NCBI RefSeq assembly: GCF_900547735.1 | Contig: NZ_URHZ01000019.1 | Span: 12,831-76,830, forward strand | Direction of reading: 5' to 3' | DNA length: 64,000 nucleotides | Origin: an uncultured Clostridium sp. | GTDB lineage: Bacteria; Bacillota; Clostridia; Lachnospirales; Lachnospiraceae | Shown: piece by piece, positions 32,695-41,731 of the stretch | Position numbering within the stretch: position 1 is the stretch's first letter | Layout of the letters: the number at the start of each line of letters is the position of its first letter | Notes under the pieces: generated by a model | Seen by the model: the letters and a program-made list of their open reading frames with translations, nothing else | Told to the model about the DNA's origin: nothing | Database searches by the model: none | Program-made: the position numbers and the translations under genes

Positions 32695-34041
32695 ATGGCA
32701 CACAATAAACACACCTGGTATGAGGAGGCCGTCTTTTATCACATGTACCCGCTGGGTATGACGGGCGCGCCCAAGCAGAATACGGAAACCGCGGCCGCAG
32801 ACCGTTTTACCGAACTGGATCTTTGGATTCCGCATATTAAAAGTTTAAACTGCAGCGCAGTCTATATCGGACCGCTGTTCGAATCTTCTACCCATGGCTA
32901 TGACACCAGGGATTTCAGGGCCGTGGACCGCCGTCTCGGCACGAATGAAGACTTCATAAATTTTGTTAACCTCTGCCATGAGAACGGCATACGCGTCGTC
33001 GTTGACGGGGTTTTTAACCACACGGGACGTGAATTTTTTGCATTTCAGGATATCTGCAGCAACCGGGAGGCATCTCCATACCGGGACTGGTATAAGGGCG
33101 TGAATTTCGACTTTAACAGTCCCATGGGAGATTCCTTTGGATATGAGGCATGGCACGGTATCTGGGAACTTCCCTGCCTGAATCTGTATCATCAGGATGT
33201 GAAAAACTATCTCCTGGATACGGTCAGGTTCTGGGTCAGTGAATTCGGCATTGACGGCATCCGCCTGGACTGTGCCAATGTCCTGGATTTTCAGTTTATG
33301 AAAGAGCTGCGGCAGGTTTCAAACGCCGTTAAACCGGATTTCTGGCTGATGGGAGAAGTCATCCACGGAGAATATTCCCGCTGGGTCAATGATGAGATGC
33401 TCCATTCGGTGACAAATTACGAGATGCACAAGAGCATTTACTCCGCCCACAACGACCACAATTATTTTGAACTGGCCCATAATGTCCGCAGGCTGGAGGC
33501 CGTGGCCAGGGATCTTTATACTTTTGTCGACAACCACGATGAGGATCGAATTGCCAGCAAATTAAACAGTAAGGCGCACCTGAAACCAGTCTATGCGTTG
33601 CTGTTTACCCTGCCCGGAATCCCTTCCATCTACTACGGCGGCGAATGGGGTACGGAGGGACGCAGGACCCCGCACTCGGACGACGAACTCCGTCCTGCGA
33701 TCGCCATTTCGGAGGCGGCTTCGCGGTCCTGTGAACTGACGGAACTGATTCGTAAGCTGGGGCAGATTCACCTGGCCGAAGAGGCCTATCACGGCGGACC
33801 TTATAAGGAGCTGCTGCTGACCAACCGTCAGTATGCTTTTGCCCGTCTATCGGAGGGCGTTTCGATGATTACAGCCGTGAACAACGACGAAAATCCTGCA
33901 TCGGTGAATATACCCTTTAACACCGGCGCGGATGTTTGCACAGATCTATTAACCGGACGGACATTTACCATTGAAAGCGGCCGGATTCAAATAGAATTAG
34001 AGGGTAACGACGCAGTTATTCTCAGAATAACGGAGGGTTAA
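32695..34041 (+). CDS. GH13 alpha-amylase-family glycosidase
   Basis: The product is 448 residues without a signal peptide, so it acts on intracellular alpha-glucans. GH13 regions are visible: VVDGVFNHTG (region I), GIDGIRLDCAN (nucleophile Asp), GEVIHG (acid/base Glu) and FVDNHDED (transition-state Asp). It lacks a long N-terminal carbohydrate module. GGGGAGG precedes the ATG. It is 4 bases upstream of glgB, so the pair probably works on glycogen or imported maltodextrins; exact specificity (maltogenic, cyclomaltodextrinase or transglycosylase) cannot be read from the sequence. Confidence 0.9.
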   Translation: MAHNKHTWYEEAVFYHMYPLGMTGAPKQNTETAAADRFTELDLWIPHIKSLNCSAVYIGPLFESSTHGYDTRDFRAVDRRLGTNEDFINFVNLCHENGIRVVVDGVFNHTGREFFAFQDICSNREASPYRDWYKGVNFDFNSPMGDSFGYEAWHGIWELPCLNLYHQDVKNYLLDTVRFWVSEFGIDGIRLDCANVLDFQFMKELRQVSNAVKPDFWLMGEVIHGEYSRWVNDEMLHSVTNYEMHKSIYSAHNDHNYFELAHNVRRLEAVARDLYTFVDNHDEDRIASKLNSKAHLKPVYALLFTLPGIPSIYYGGEWGTEGRRTPHSDDELRPAIAISEAASRSCELTELIRKLGQIHLAEEAYHGGPYKELLLTNRQYAFARLSEGVSMITAVNNDENPASVNIPFNTGADVCTDLLTGRTFTIESGRIQIELEGNDAVILRITEG

Positions 34042-34045
34042 CATT

Positions 34046-35998
34046 ATGACGGGAAGCAAGAACACCGGCAGAACAACCAGGAAAACACCTGCTGCCAAAT
34101 CAAAGATGTCCGGTCTTGGAGTGATCGGTGAGCTGGATCGCTATCTTTACGGCGAGGGACGCCATTACAAACTCTTTGACAAGCTGGGGGCCCATCCGTT
34201 TACATATCAGGGAAAAGACGGGTACTATTTTGCCGTGTGGGCGCCGCACAGCGAATCCGTCAGCGTGGTGGGCGATTTTAACGGATGGAATCTGGACTCT
34301 ACACCGATGAAACAGGTGGAAAACAGCGGTATCTATGAGGCGTTTGTCCCCGGCCTCGGCTCGGGCCAGCTCTACAAGTTCGCCATCACAACCACCAGCG
34401 GAAAAATCCTCTTCAAAGCGGATCCCTATGCATTTGCTGCCGAATACCGGCCCGGGACGGCATCCGTCACTACGGATATCAGGAATTTCGGCTGGAGCGA
34501 TTCTTCCTGGATGACGAAGCGCCGGGAATCCGATCCTGTAAAATCCCCGATGTCCATCTACGAAGTACATATTGGTTCCTGGAAGAAGAAAAACCGCCAG
34601 GAGAAGGACGGATATTACACCTACATGGAGGCTGCGCACGAACTGGCCGACTATGTGAAAATGATGGGCTACACCCATGTGGAACTGATGGGCATTGCCG
34701 AACATCCCTATGACGGTTCCTGGGGTTACCAGGTTACCGGCTATTTCGCCCCGACTTCGCGTTACGGAACTCCCAAAGAGTTCATGTATTTTGTTAATTA
34801 CCTGCACAAAAAAGGCATCGGCGTCATACTGGACTGGGTGCCCGCCCATTTTCCAAAAGATGCCCACGGCCTTGCCGACTTCGACGGCCAGCCGCTCTAT
34901 GAATATGCGGATCCCAGGAAAGGAGAGCATCCCGACTGGGGCACCAAAGTATTTGACTACGGCAAACACGAAGTTGCCAATTTCCTGATTGCCAACGCGC
35001 TTTACTGGATCGAGAATTACCACATCGACGGACTGAGAGTGGATGCCGTCGCGTCCATGCTCTACCTGGACTACGGCCGTCAGGACGGCCAGTGGGTTCC
35101 CAATAAATACGGAGAAAATAAAAACCTGGAGGCCGTTGAGTTCTTCAAGCACTTAAACAGCGTAATTACCGGCCGGAAGGACGGATCTATCATCATTGCG
35201 GAAGAATCCACGGCATGGCCCAATGTGACGAAACGGCCCGAGGATGACGGACTCGGCTTCACCTTTAAGTGGAATATGGGATGGATGCACGACTTCCTGG
35301 AATATATGAAACTGGATCCTTATTTCCGAAAACCCAACCACAATAAGATGACCTTCGGCATCACATACAACACCAGCGAAAACTTTATCCTGGTTCTTTC
35401 CCATGATGAAGTTGTGCACCTGAAGTGTTCCATGCTTAATAAGATGCCCGGTGAGTATGAAGATAAATTTGCCAACCTGAAGGCAGGCTATACCTTTATG
35501 CTGGGCCATCCCGGCAAAAAGCTCCTGTTTATGGGGCAGGACTTTGGACAGCTCCACGAGTGGGATGAAAAAGTGGCGCTGGACTGGTATCTGGCCGACG
35601 AACCTCTCCACGAAGATTTACAGAAATACGTCCGCGGCCTCCTCACCCTCTACAGGAAATATCCTGCACTTTACCGCCTGGACGGCGACTTTTCCGGATT
35701 TGAATGGATCAATGCCAACGATGCCGAAAGAAGCATTTTCAGCTTTGTCCGCCGTGACGAGACGAAAAAGAAAAATCTGCTCTTTATCTGTAACTTCACC
35801 CCGGTCGCCCGCGAAGATTACCGGGTCGGTGTTCCGAAGCGGGGCAATTTCACACTGCTCCTGGACAATGAGCACGGCCTTTATGAGCGCGGTGAAGAGC
35901 AGAAGGTATTTAAATCCGCCAAAGGAGAGTGTGATGGCCAGCCGTATTCCTTCTCCTATCCGCTTCCGGCTTATGGAACCGCCATATTCCGGTTCTAA
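34046..35998 (+). CDS. glgB: 1,4-alpha-glucan (glycogen) branching enzyme
   Basis: The product is 650 residues. A CBM48 domain (KDGYYFAVWAPHSESVSVVG onward) precedes the GH13 barrel, with GLRVDAVASMLYLDYGR (nucleophile), IIAEESTAWP (acid/base) and LSHDEVVH. The GWQVTGYF-type segment reads GYQVTGYFAPTSRYG, as in branching enzymes. It makes alpha-1,6 branches in glycogen. It has a basic N-terminal extension of about 25 residues. It follows the GH13 gene by 4 bases and is followed by a strong terminator. Confidence 0.95.
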   Translation: MTGSKNTGRTTRKTPAAKSKMSGLGVIGELDRYLYGEGRHYKLFDKLGAHPFTYQGKDGYYFAVWAPHSESVSVVGDFNGWNLDSTPMKQVENSGIYEAFVPGLGSGQLYKFAITTTSGKILFKADPYAFAAEYRPGTASVTTDIRNFGWSDSSWMTKRRESDPVKSPMSIYEVHIGSWKKKNRQEKDGYYTYMEAAHELADYVKMMGYTHVELMGIAEHPYDGSWGYQVTGYFAPTSRYGTPKEFMYFVNYLHKKGIGVILDWVPAHFPKDAHGLADFDGQPLYEYADPRKGEHPDWGTKVFDYGKHEVANFLIANALYWIENYHIDGLRVDAVASMLYLDYGRQDGQWVPNKYGENKNLEAVEFFKHLNSVITGRKDGSIIIAEESTAWPNVTKRPEDDGLGFTFKWNMGWMHDFLEYMKLDPYFRKPNHNKMTFGITYNTSENFILVLSHDEVVHLKCSMLNKMPGEYEDKFANLKAGYTFMLGHPGKKLLFMGQDFGQLHEWDEKVALDWYLADEPLHEDLQKYVRGLLTLYRKYPALYRLDGDFSGFEWINANDAERSIFSFVRRDETKKKNLLFICNFTPVAREDYRVGVPKRGNFTLLLDNEHGLYERGEEQKVFKSAKGECDGQPYSFSYPLPAYGTAIFRF

Positions 35999-36066
35999 CG
36001 GTCCGCCGGAATTAAAAGAGAGATTTATCATTTAAAATAATTGCATTTGAGGTCTTAAAACCGTCC

Positions 36067-36111
36067 AAAAAGCCGGACTGTCTGAAATTTTCCCGACAGT
36101 CCGGCTTTTTT
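36067..36111 (+). terminator. Terminator after glgB
   Basis: GCCGGACTGTC (36072-36082) and GACAGTCCGGC (36095-36105) form a perfect 11-bp stem followed by TTTTTT, with an A-run before it, so it may work in both directions. Confidence 0.92.
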
Positions 36112-36193
36112 ATTGGGTGGCAATGAAAAGTTCGAGAAGCGCGCTTTCACACGCCTTTTCTATCTGCATATACTGTTAAAAAAGGGATTCGGC

Positions 36194-36829
36194 ATGAACG
36201 AACATTATAAATTTGTCAACTATCCCCTCCCCTATGCCTATAACGCAATGGAGCCGTACATCGATGAAAAAACCATGAGACTTCATCACGATAAGCATTT
36301 ACAGACCTACATCGACAATCTGAACGCCGCCTTAAGCAAGTATCCCCAGTTCCAGAACTGGACATTGGTACAGCTTATCATGAACGTCCCCAGTCTCCCC
36401 GATGACATCCAGACTGCCGTCGGAAACAACGGCGGCGGTGTGTTTAACCATCAGTTCTACTTCTCCAACCTGGCCAATCCGGCCCCATCACGCCCTGCCG
36501 GTATTCTTGCGGATGCCATCACCAGCGAATTCGGCAGTTATGAAGCTTTCCAGAAAAAATTTAAAGAGGCAGCTCTCTCCGTTTTCGGCTCCGGCTATGC
36601 CTGGCTTGTCGTAGACGCCGCCGGAAAACTGAAAATCATAACAACGAAAAACCAGGATACCCCGCTCCCCCTTGGTATGTGTCCCGTACTGAACCTGGAT
36701 GTCTGGGAACACGCCTATTACCTGAAGCACTATAATGTGAGGGCGGATTATATCGACGACTGGTTCCACGTAATAAACTGGGACAGCGCCAACCGGTACT
36801 ATCTGAACTGTTTCGGCATGCAGCCGTAA
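36194..36829 (+). CDS. Superoxide dismutase, Fe/Mn family
   Basis: The product is 211 residues from the ATG at 36194 (GGGATTC upstream, a weak site). Metal ligands fit the family: LHHDKHLQTY near the start, GGGVFNHQFYF, and DVWEHAYYLKHYNVRADYI near the end. The N-terminal HYKFVNYPLPYAYNAMEPYI is typical. It removes superoxide in this oxygen-sensitive group. The residues that separate Fe from Mn enzymes do not allow a confident choice here. Convergent with the gene at 36831, one base apart, with no terminator between them. Confidence 0.93.
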   Translation: MNEHYKFVNYPLPYAYNAMEPYIDEKTMRLHHDKHLQTYIDNLNAALSKYPQFQNWTLVQLIMNVPSLPDDIQTAVGNNGGGVFNHQFYFSNLANPAPSRPAGILADAITSEFGSYEAFQKKFKEAALSVFGSGYAWLVVDAAGKLKIITTKNQDTPLPLGMCPVLNLDVWEHAYYLKHYNVRADYIDDWFHVINWDSANRYYLNCFGMQP

Positions 36830-36830
36830 T

Positions 36831-37448
36831 CTAGCGTTCTTCTTTCTCCGGCATGGCAAAGCTTTTCACTGCCGCAGCCGCCTCCCTGCAGATCTCAACC
36901 ATGGCGGTAAGTTCTTCAAAATCGATCGTCTTTCCCTGGATTTCCACTCCAAGCGTTCTGTTTCTGAAGACCTGGACCGCATGCAGGTTACGCTCCTTGG
37001 CAACCGGCTCCACCTTGATCCGGAATGCCTTGGTCTGCAGAAGTAAATCCGCCAGGCGGCTGCCGGGGAGTATCAACTTCGTAAAGGCGGGTTCATCGCT
37101 CTTGATCAGATACTTCGAATCCAGATCGCGGTATCTCACCTTGATATCAGCCTTGGCAATCAGCTCCATCCCCTTTTTGAAAAAAGTCATCGGCACAATA
37201 TCCAGATGATAAGGATATTTAAGCTCCGCCTGTGTCATCGCCGCGCAGGTTACTCCATAACCATAGTTGGACTGGGAAGTCACTACCGGGAGCACCGACA
37301 CCGGCGCGCTGTCCATATCAAGAATCAACTGGCAGTGAGGATACTGTCCCGCGTACGGATTCCCCAGAAAGTATCCGCCGTTCTCCCTGTAATACTGGTA
37401 TATCACCCTGTCGATCTCATTGTCCGCATAATAGGAATCCTCGTACAT
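36831..37448 (-). CDS. Hypothetical protein
   Basis: This is a 205-residue soluble protein that I do not recognise. It has a Tyr-rich start, a central mixed alpha/beta composition and a Lys/Glu-rich C-terminal helix (ELTAMVEICREAAAAVKSFA). AAGGAGAGG precedes the ATG. It follows rsmI by 18 bases, so it is probably the last gene of the holB-ricT-trmN6-rsmI transcript. No function is proposed. Confidence 0.75.
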   Translation of the reverse strand: MYEDSYYADNEIDRVIYQYYRENGGYFLGNPYAGQYPHCQLILDMDSAPVSVLPVVTSQSNYGYGVTCAAMTQAELKYPYHLDIVPMTFFKKGMELIAKADIKVRYRDLDSKYLIKSDEPAFTKLILPGSRLADLLLQTKAFRIKVEPVAKERNLHAVQVFRNRTLGVEIQGKTIDFEELTAMVEICREAAAAVKSFAMPEKEER

Positions 37449-37466
37449 GAACCTCTCCTTTGTATT

Positions 37467-38315
37467 CTACTCTCCGTCTTCCAGAAGCTGCTGGTAGACA
37501 TCCCTCTTACTGATTCCCCTGTCCTTTGCCACCAGCTTCATCGACTCTTTCTTATCCTTCCCCTGGGAAAGATAATGTTCCATGTGTTCGGCAAGCGGCA
37601 TCTCTTTCCAGTCCTCCTGCCCCTCTGTCTTAAGCTCTTCGATCGTCCGTCCTTCCAGCACAATCACGCACTCGCCCTTTGGGTCATTCTCAGTGTAATG
37701 GGTAATCGCCCCGCTGAGCGTCGTCCGGAGTGCCGTCTCGTATTTCTTGGTAAGCTCCCGGCATACGGCCACGCGCCGGTCCCCCAGCGCCTCATAAAGC
37801 TCACCCAGCGTCCTGAGAAGATGATGGGGCGCCTCATAGAGGACAATCGTCCTGGTTTCCGTCTTAAGCTCTTCCAGAATCCACTGTTTTTCCTTCTTAT
37901 CCGTCGGCAGGAATGCCTCGAAGCAGAACCTTCTTGTCGCCATCCCGGAGATGGTCAGCGCCGTAACGCAGGCCGCAGGCCCGGGAAGGGAGGTCAGTTC
38001 GACTCCCGCCTCATAACACTGCTTCACCAGCTCCTCCCCGGGATCCGAGATTCCCGGCGTTCCCGCGTCGGTAATCAGGGCCACATTCAGGCCCTCTTTC
38101 ATCTTGTCCACCAGATATCTCGCCTTATCGATTTTGTTATATTCATGATAACTGGTCATCGGGGTCTTTATGTCAAAATGGTTCAGCAGTTTGATGCTGT
38201 GTCTGGTATCCTCCGCAGCTATCAAATCCACGGTTTTGAGTGTGTTAAGCACACGAAGCGTTATGTCGTCCAGATTTCCAATCGGTGTGGCACACAAATA
38301 TAATTTTCCCTGCAT
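37467..38315 (-). CDS. rsmI: 16S rRNA 2'-O-methyltransferase RsmI
   Basis: The product is 282 residues from the ATG at 38315 (GGGAGAA upstream). RsmI methylates C1402 of 16S rRNA with S-adenosylmethionine. Signatures include LYLCATPIGNLDDITLRVL at the start, AEDTRHS and DAGTPGISDPGEELV. The position after trmN6 and ricT matches the conserved Firmicutes block. Confidence 0.95.
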   Translation of the reverse strand: MQGKLYLCATPIGNLDDITLRVLNTLKTVDLIAAEDTRHSIKLLNHFDIKTPMTSYHEYNKIDKARYLVDKMKEGLNVALITDAGTPGISDPGEELVKQCYEAGVELTSLPGPAACVTALTISGMATRRFCFEAFLPTDKKEKQWILEELKTETRTIVLYEAPHHLLRTLGELYEALGDRRVAVCRELTKKYETALRTTLSGAITHYTENDPKGECVIVLEGRTIEELKTEGQEDWKEMPLAEHMEHYLSQGKDKKESMKLVAKDRGISKRDVYQQLLEDGE

Positions 38316-38382
38316 ATTATTCTCCCTGCGGCTCTCCGCCAATCGCCAAAATGATTAGTTGCCAATCCTCCAAACCTGCGGT

Positions 38383-39120
38383 TTAATACCCATAGATATC
38401 GTAAATCTCATCGGTGTAAACGCCCGGTTCTTTATAAACAATCAGCGGTTTTTCCACCTTAATCATGGACCTGCCTCCCCTGACCGCCTCGATCAGGACC
38501 ATATTGGCCTCCTTGTCCACAAAGGGATGCACCATCTTCATCCGCTTCGGCTCCAGCCGGTATCTGGTGAGGGCCGTAATGATCTCGATCAGCCTGTGGG
38601 GCCGGTGCACCATATAGAAACGGCCCCCCGGCCGAAGTACACGCGCTCCCTCCCTCACCACATCGTCCAGCGTGCACAGCACCTCGTGGCGGGCTATCGC
38701 CTTGGGAAGTTCCGGGTTTTTAAGACCGTGGCTGTCGTTCATATAGGGCGGATTTGTCGTCACTACATCAAAAGAGGCCCCGCCGAAGATCCGGCCCGCC
38801 TCTTTGATATCGCCTGTTATGATGTCTATTTTTTCTTCAAGTCCGTTGAGCTTTACGCTCCGCGATGCCATCTCGGCCATCTCTTCCTGGATTTCCAGCC
38901 CGGTAAAATGGTTCCCCTCCGTCTTGGCCTCCAGAAGAATCGGAATAATCCCGGTTCCGGTTCCCAGATCCAGTGCTTTCTCCCCCGGCTTCACAGAGGC
39001 GAAACCGGACAGGAGCACCGCATCCATACCAAAGCAGAACGCGTTCTCCCTCTGGATGATGCGGTAACCGTTCCGGTGCAGCTCATCGATTCTCTCATGT
39101 TCCTTCAGGTCAATTGTCAT
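38383..39120 (-). CDS. tRNA1(Val) adenine-N6 methyltransferase family protein (TrmN6/YabB)
   Basis: The product is 245 residues. It is a Rossmann-fold SAM methyltransferase with DLGTGTGIIPILL for cofactor binding and NPPY (TTNPPYMND) for an exocyclic amino target. It belongs to the COG4123 group, which acts on adenine 37 of tRNA1(Val) in E. coli. Its start overlaps the ricT end by 11 bases, so translation is coupled. B. subtilis keeps yabB in the same neighbourhood. Confidence 0.9.
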   Translation of the reverse strand: MTIDLKEHERIDELHRNGYRIIQRENAFCFGMDAVLLSGFASVKPGEKALDLGTGTGIIPILLEAKTEGNHFTGLEIQEEMAEMASRSVKLNGLEEKIDIITGDIKEAGRIFGGASFDVVTTNPPYMNDSHGLKNPELPKAIARHEVLCTLDDVVREGARVLRPGGRFYMVHRPHRLIEIITALTRYRLEPKRMKMVHPFVDKEANMVLIEAVRGGRSMIKVEKPLIVYKEPGVYTDEIYDIYGY

Positions 39121-40021
39121 CTAACTTCGATTTCCCTTCCTTGCGCTCCAGAGCTTCCAGCGCCTTCAGTTCCGCATCGTTGACATTGACGCGCTCACGT
39201 CTGCGCTTCGGCCTGAACTTAAGCTGTTCCACCTTGTATTCCCTGATTTCCTTCTCATCCCTGTCCACAATTACGACTACCTTGACAAGCTGGCGCAGTA
39301 CGCTCACGCTGTGGACTTCGCCCTTCAGGCCGTCGTCCGTCGTCACATAGTCTCCGATATTCGGCAGTTTGCTGTTCAGATCCTCGTAGGTTTCTTCCTC
39401 ATTCTTCAGACAGCACATAAGGCGTCCGCAGACACCCGAAATCTTGGTCGGGTTCAGGGACAGGTTCTGCTCCTTCGCCATCTTGATGGATACGGGTATG
39501 AACTCAGACAGGTAAGAATGACAGCAGAGAGCCCTGCCGCAAATTCCCACGCCGCCCATAATCTTCGTCTCATCGCGCACGCCGATCTGACGAAGTTCAA
39601 TCCTCGTCTTAAACACGGCCGCCAAATCCTTTACCAGCTCACGGAAATCGATTCTTCCGTCCGCTGTAAAGTAAAACAGCACTTTATTATTGTCAAAGGT
39701 ATATTCCGCGTCGATCAGCTTCATCTGAAGATCGTGTTTCTTAATCTTCTCAAGGCAGATCTTAAACGCCTCTTTTTCCTTCTCTTTATTCTTTCTCTCC
39801 ACCTCTTCGTCCGCACGGGTGGCCATCCTGATAACCGATTTCAGCGGCTGTACCACCTTCTTGTCCTCCACCTCGCGGTTCCCTAGAACCACATGGCCGA
39901 ACTCGATACCGCGCGCAGTCTCCACGATCACGTGATCGCCGGTCTTTATCTCCATACCGGCCGGGTCGAAGAAATAAACCTTACCGGCCTTACGGAACCT
40001 GACTCCGATAACTTTTGTCAT
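39110..40021 (-). CDS. ricT: PSP1-domain protein RicT (YaaT)
   Basis: The product is 303 residues with the PSP1 domain and its Cys-rich segment GRALCCHS followed by GVCGRLMCCL, which in RicT binds Fe-S clusters with RicA and RicF. In B. subtilis RicT promotes RNase Y-dependent mRNA processing and the sporulation phosphorelay. The charged C-terminal tail is typical. It lies 3 bases after holB. Confidence 0.93.
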   Translation of the reverse strand: MTKVIGVRFRKAGKVYFFDPAGMEIKTGDHVIVETARGIEFGHVVLGNREVEDKKVVQPLKSVIRMATRADEEVERKNKEKEKEAFKICLEKIKKHDLQMKLIDAEYTFDNNKVLFYFTADGRIDFRELVKDLAAVFKTRIELRQIGVRDETKIMGGVGICGRALCCHSYLSEFIPVSIKMAKEQNLSLNPTKISGVCGRLMCCLKNEEETYEDLNSKLPNIGDYVTTDDGLKGEVHSVSVLRQLVKVVVIVDRDEKEIREYKVEQLKFRPKRRRERVNVNDAELKALEALERKEGKSKLDDN

Positions 40022-40024
40022 AGA

Positions 40025-41014
40025 TTAATTCTCCTTCATTGTTAACAGCATAAGCTCCAGGGCCAGCTCCGTATTGACATTCGCATTCAGCCTGGCCTTC
40101 GCTTTCTCTATTGCGTTTAAAATCAGCTCCAGGCCTTCATAAGAACTCTTCTGGCACAGATTGCTGACCGTTGTATATTCATCCTTAAACACCAGTGTAT
40201 TGATGTCTTTTGTCACCTTAAACATCAGGATATCCCGGTACCAGAGCTGCATGAAATCAAGGCATTCAAACAGATCCAGGTTGTCCTCCTGCAGCTTTTT
40301 AATGTAATCAAGCAGCATGGGAATGTCCATCTCTTTTATATTCTTAAGCAATGTCAGCACTTCTTTATAAAGCAGGGAAAATTCCTCCGAGGAAGCCAGG
40401 TGAATGGCCTTTCCCAGATTTCCCCTTGCAAATGCCGCATAGATATCCGCTTTGCTCTCCGGTATCTCCATCATCTCCTCCAGGTAATCACTTATTACAT
40501 GATCCTTCAGTGGACGCAGCTTCAGCTGGATGCACCTTGAAAGGATCGTCGGCAGGAACACCTCCTGGTTCGTTGTCATCAGAATGATGACCGCATAGGA
40601 AGGCGGTTCCTCTATTGTCTTTAAAAGCGCGTTCTGCGCCTGTACCGTCATCTTTTCGGCCTCGTCGACCATGTAGATCTTATAACTGCTGCTGTACGGC
40701 TTCACCATAATCGAGTCATTGATCTGGACACGGATATCGTCAACTCCGATACTGGCCGGTTTCTCGTGCGTCACCCAGATGACATCCGGATGATTGCCCG
40801 ACATGATCTGTTTACAGGAGTGGCACTGCATGCATGGTTCCTTATCACTTTTTTCACAGAGAAGCGTCATGGCAAATGCCTTGGCGAGCGTCTTTCTGCC
40901 CATCCCCTCTTCGCCCGATAAAATATAGGCGTGGGATACCTTGTGATACTCGATTGCTTTCTGTAAATGATCCTTCACCATGTCATGTCCGATTATATCA
41001 TGAAAACCTGCCAT
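40025..41014 (-). CDS. holB: DNA polymerase III delta-prime subunit
   Basis: The product is 329 residues from the ATG at 41014 (CAGGAGG upstream). It is a clamp-loader AAA+ protein with SGEEGMGRKTLAKAF as P-loop, a zinc module CEK..CMQCHSCKQI, and the VDEAEKMTVQAQNALLKTIEEPP region (shortened). It starts the holB-ricT-trmN6-rsmI block. A separate extended -10 promoter is present upstream. Confidence 0.93.
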   Translation of the reverse strand: MAGFHDIIGHDMVKDHLQKAIEYHKVSHAYILSGEEGMGRKTLAKAFAMTLLCEKSDKEPCMQCHSCKQIMSGNHPDVIWVTHEKPASIGVDDIRVQINDSIMVKPYSSSYKIYMVDEAEKMTVQAQNALLKTIEEPPSYAVIILMTTNQEVFLPTILSRCIQLKLRPLKDHVISDYLEEMMEIPESKADIYAAFARGNLGKAIHLASSEEFSLLYKEVLTLLKNIKEMDIPMLLDYIKKLQEDNLDLFECLDFMQLWYRDILMFKVTKDINTLVFKDEYTTVSNLCQKSSYEGLELILNAIEKAKARLNANVNTELALELMLLTMKEN

Positions 41015-41067
41015 ATCTTCCTCCTGAAACGGCGTAACTCCCCACCGCACACAAAATTGTCTCATAT

Positions 41068-41076
41068 AGTATAACA
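41068..41076 (-). promoter_or_regulatory. Extended -10 promoter before holB
   Basis: On the minus strand TGTTATACT (TG-N-TATACT) lies 54 bases upstream of the holB ATG, in the gap after the guanylate-kinase-like gene. No good -35 is seen, as usual for extended -10 promoters. Confidence 0.4.
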
Positions 41077-41111
41077 CAAGATTAAAATGCTGCCTAGTAG
41101 GGAATCCGAGG

Positions 41112-41708
41112 TTAATCCAGGGTTTTGGTTAGTGTTGTTATCGTCTCCGCGATTTCAGAAAGGCACTGATCCATCTCTGAATTGGCGTACCGTTTCTCAA
41201 TTCCCGCCTCTTCAAGCTTCTCTTCGCTGAAATCTTCCTCGTCCGCCAGAAAGCGGCGGCACAGTTCCGCGTATTTGGGCTGTTTCTGCTGTTTTTCCCT
41301 CTCCAGGGCACGGGTCAGCCGTTCCCCGTCCTCTACCTGGATATAAAGGGGCACCAGTTTATCCGCGCCGAAATATTCCCTTGTGCTCCGGTAGGATTCA
41401 AGCGTCCCAATCATCAGATAATTATCCTCCGCAAGGTTGATCTGGCCGTCGTTTACCGTGCTGTAGCTCCACGGCCCAAACACCGTATCATACGTCCTGA
41501 TCTCAATCAGCTTTCCTTCCCTCTGAAACTGTTCTAACTGTCCGGCCGTGGTAAAATGGTACTCCACGCCCTCCGTCTCCCCGTCCCGTATCGGCCTTGT
41601 CGTATAAGTGACAACCGTCTTAAGCCCGGGCAGGCGCTCCATCAGCTTTTTATAGATTGTGTCCTTCCCGGACGCGCTTTTTCCCATTACATAGAATATT
41701 TTTCCCAT
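41112..41708 (-). CDS. Guanylate kinase-like P-loop protein
   Basis: The product is 198 residues. MGKIFYVMGKSASGKDTIY is the P-loop, TTRPIRDGETEGVEYHF the GMP-binding region and a C-terminal IEKRYANSEMD helix follows. It is most like guanylate kinases, but the P-loop GKSASGKD and the short lid differ from typical Gmk (GPSGVGKG). In B. subtilis the matching place before holB holds thymidylate kinase. It is therefore either a divergent nucleotide kinase or a regulator-like paralogue. It follows the decarboxylase-family gene by 23 bases. Confidence 0.82.
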   Translation of the reverse strand: MGKIFYVMGKSASGKDTIYKKLMERLPGLKTVVTYTTRPIRDGETEGVEYHFTTAGQLEQFQREGKLIEIRTYDTVFGPWSYSTVNDGQINLAEDNYLMIGTLESYRSTREYFGADKLVPLYIQVEDGERLTRALEREKQQKQPKYAELCRRFLADEEDFSEEKLEEAGIEKRYANSEMDQCLSEIAETITTLTKTLD

Positions 41709-41731
41709 GACTCCATACCTCTGTTATCTGT

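Noticed and set aside
34100..35152. Minus-strand open frame of 350 codons
   Set aside because: Antisense to glgB, which has all catalytic motifs; no domain of its own.
37206..38303. Plus-strand open frame of 365 codons
   Set aside because: Antisense to rsmI and the downstream gene; no recognisable features.
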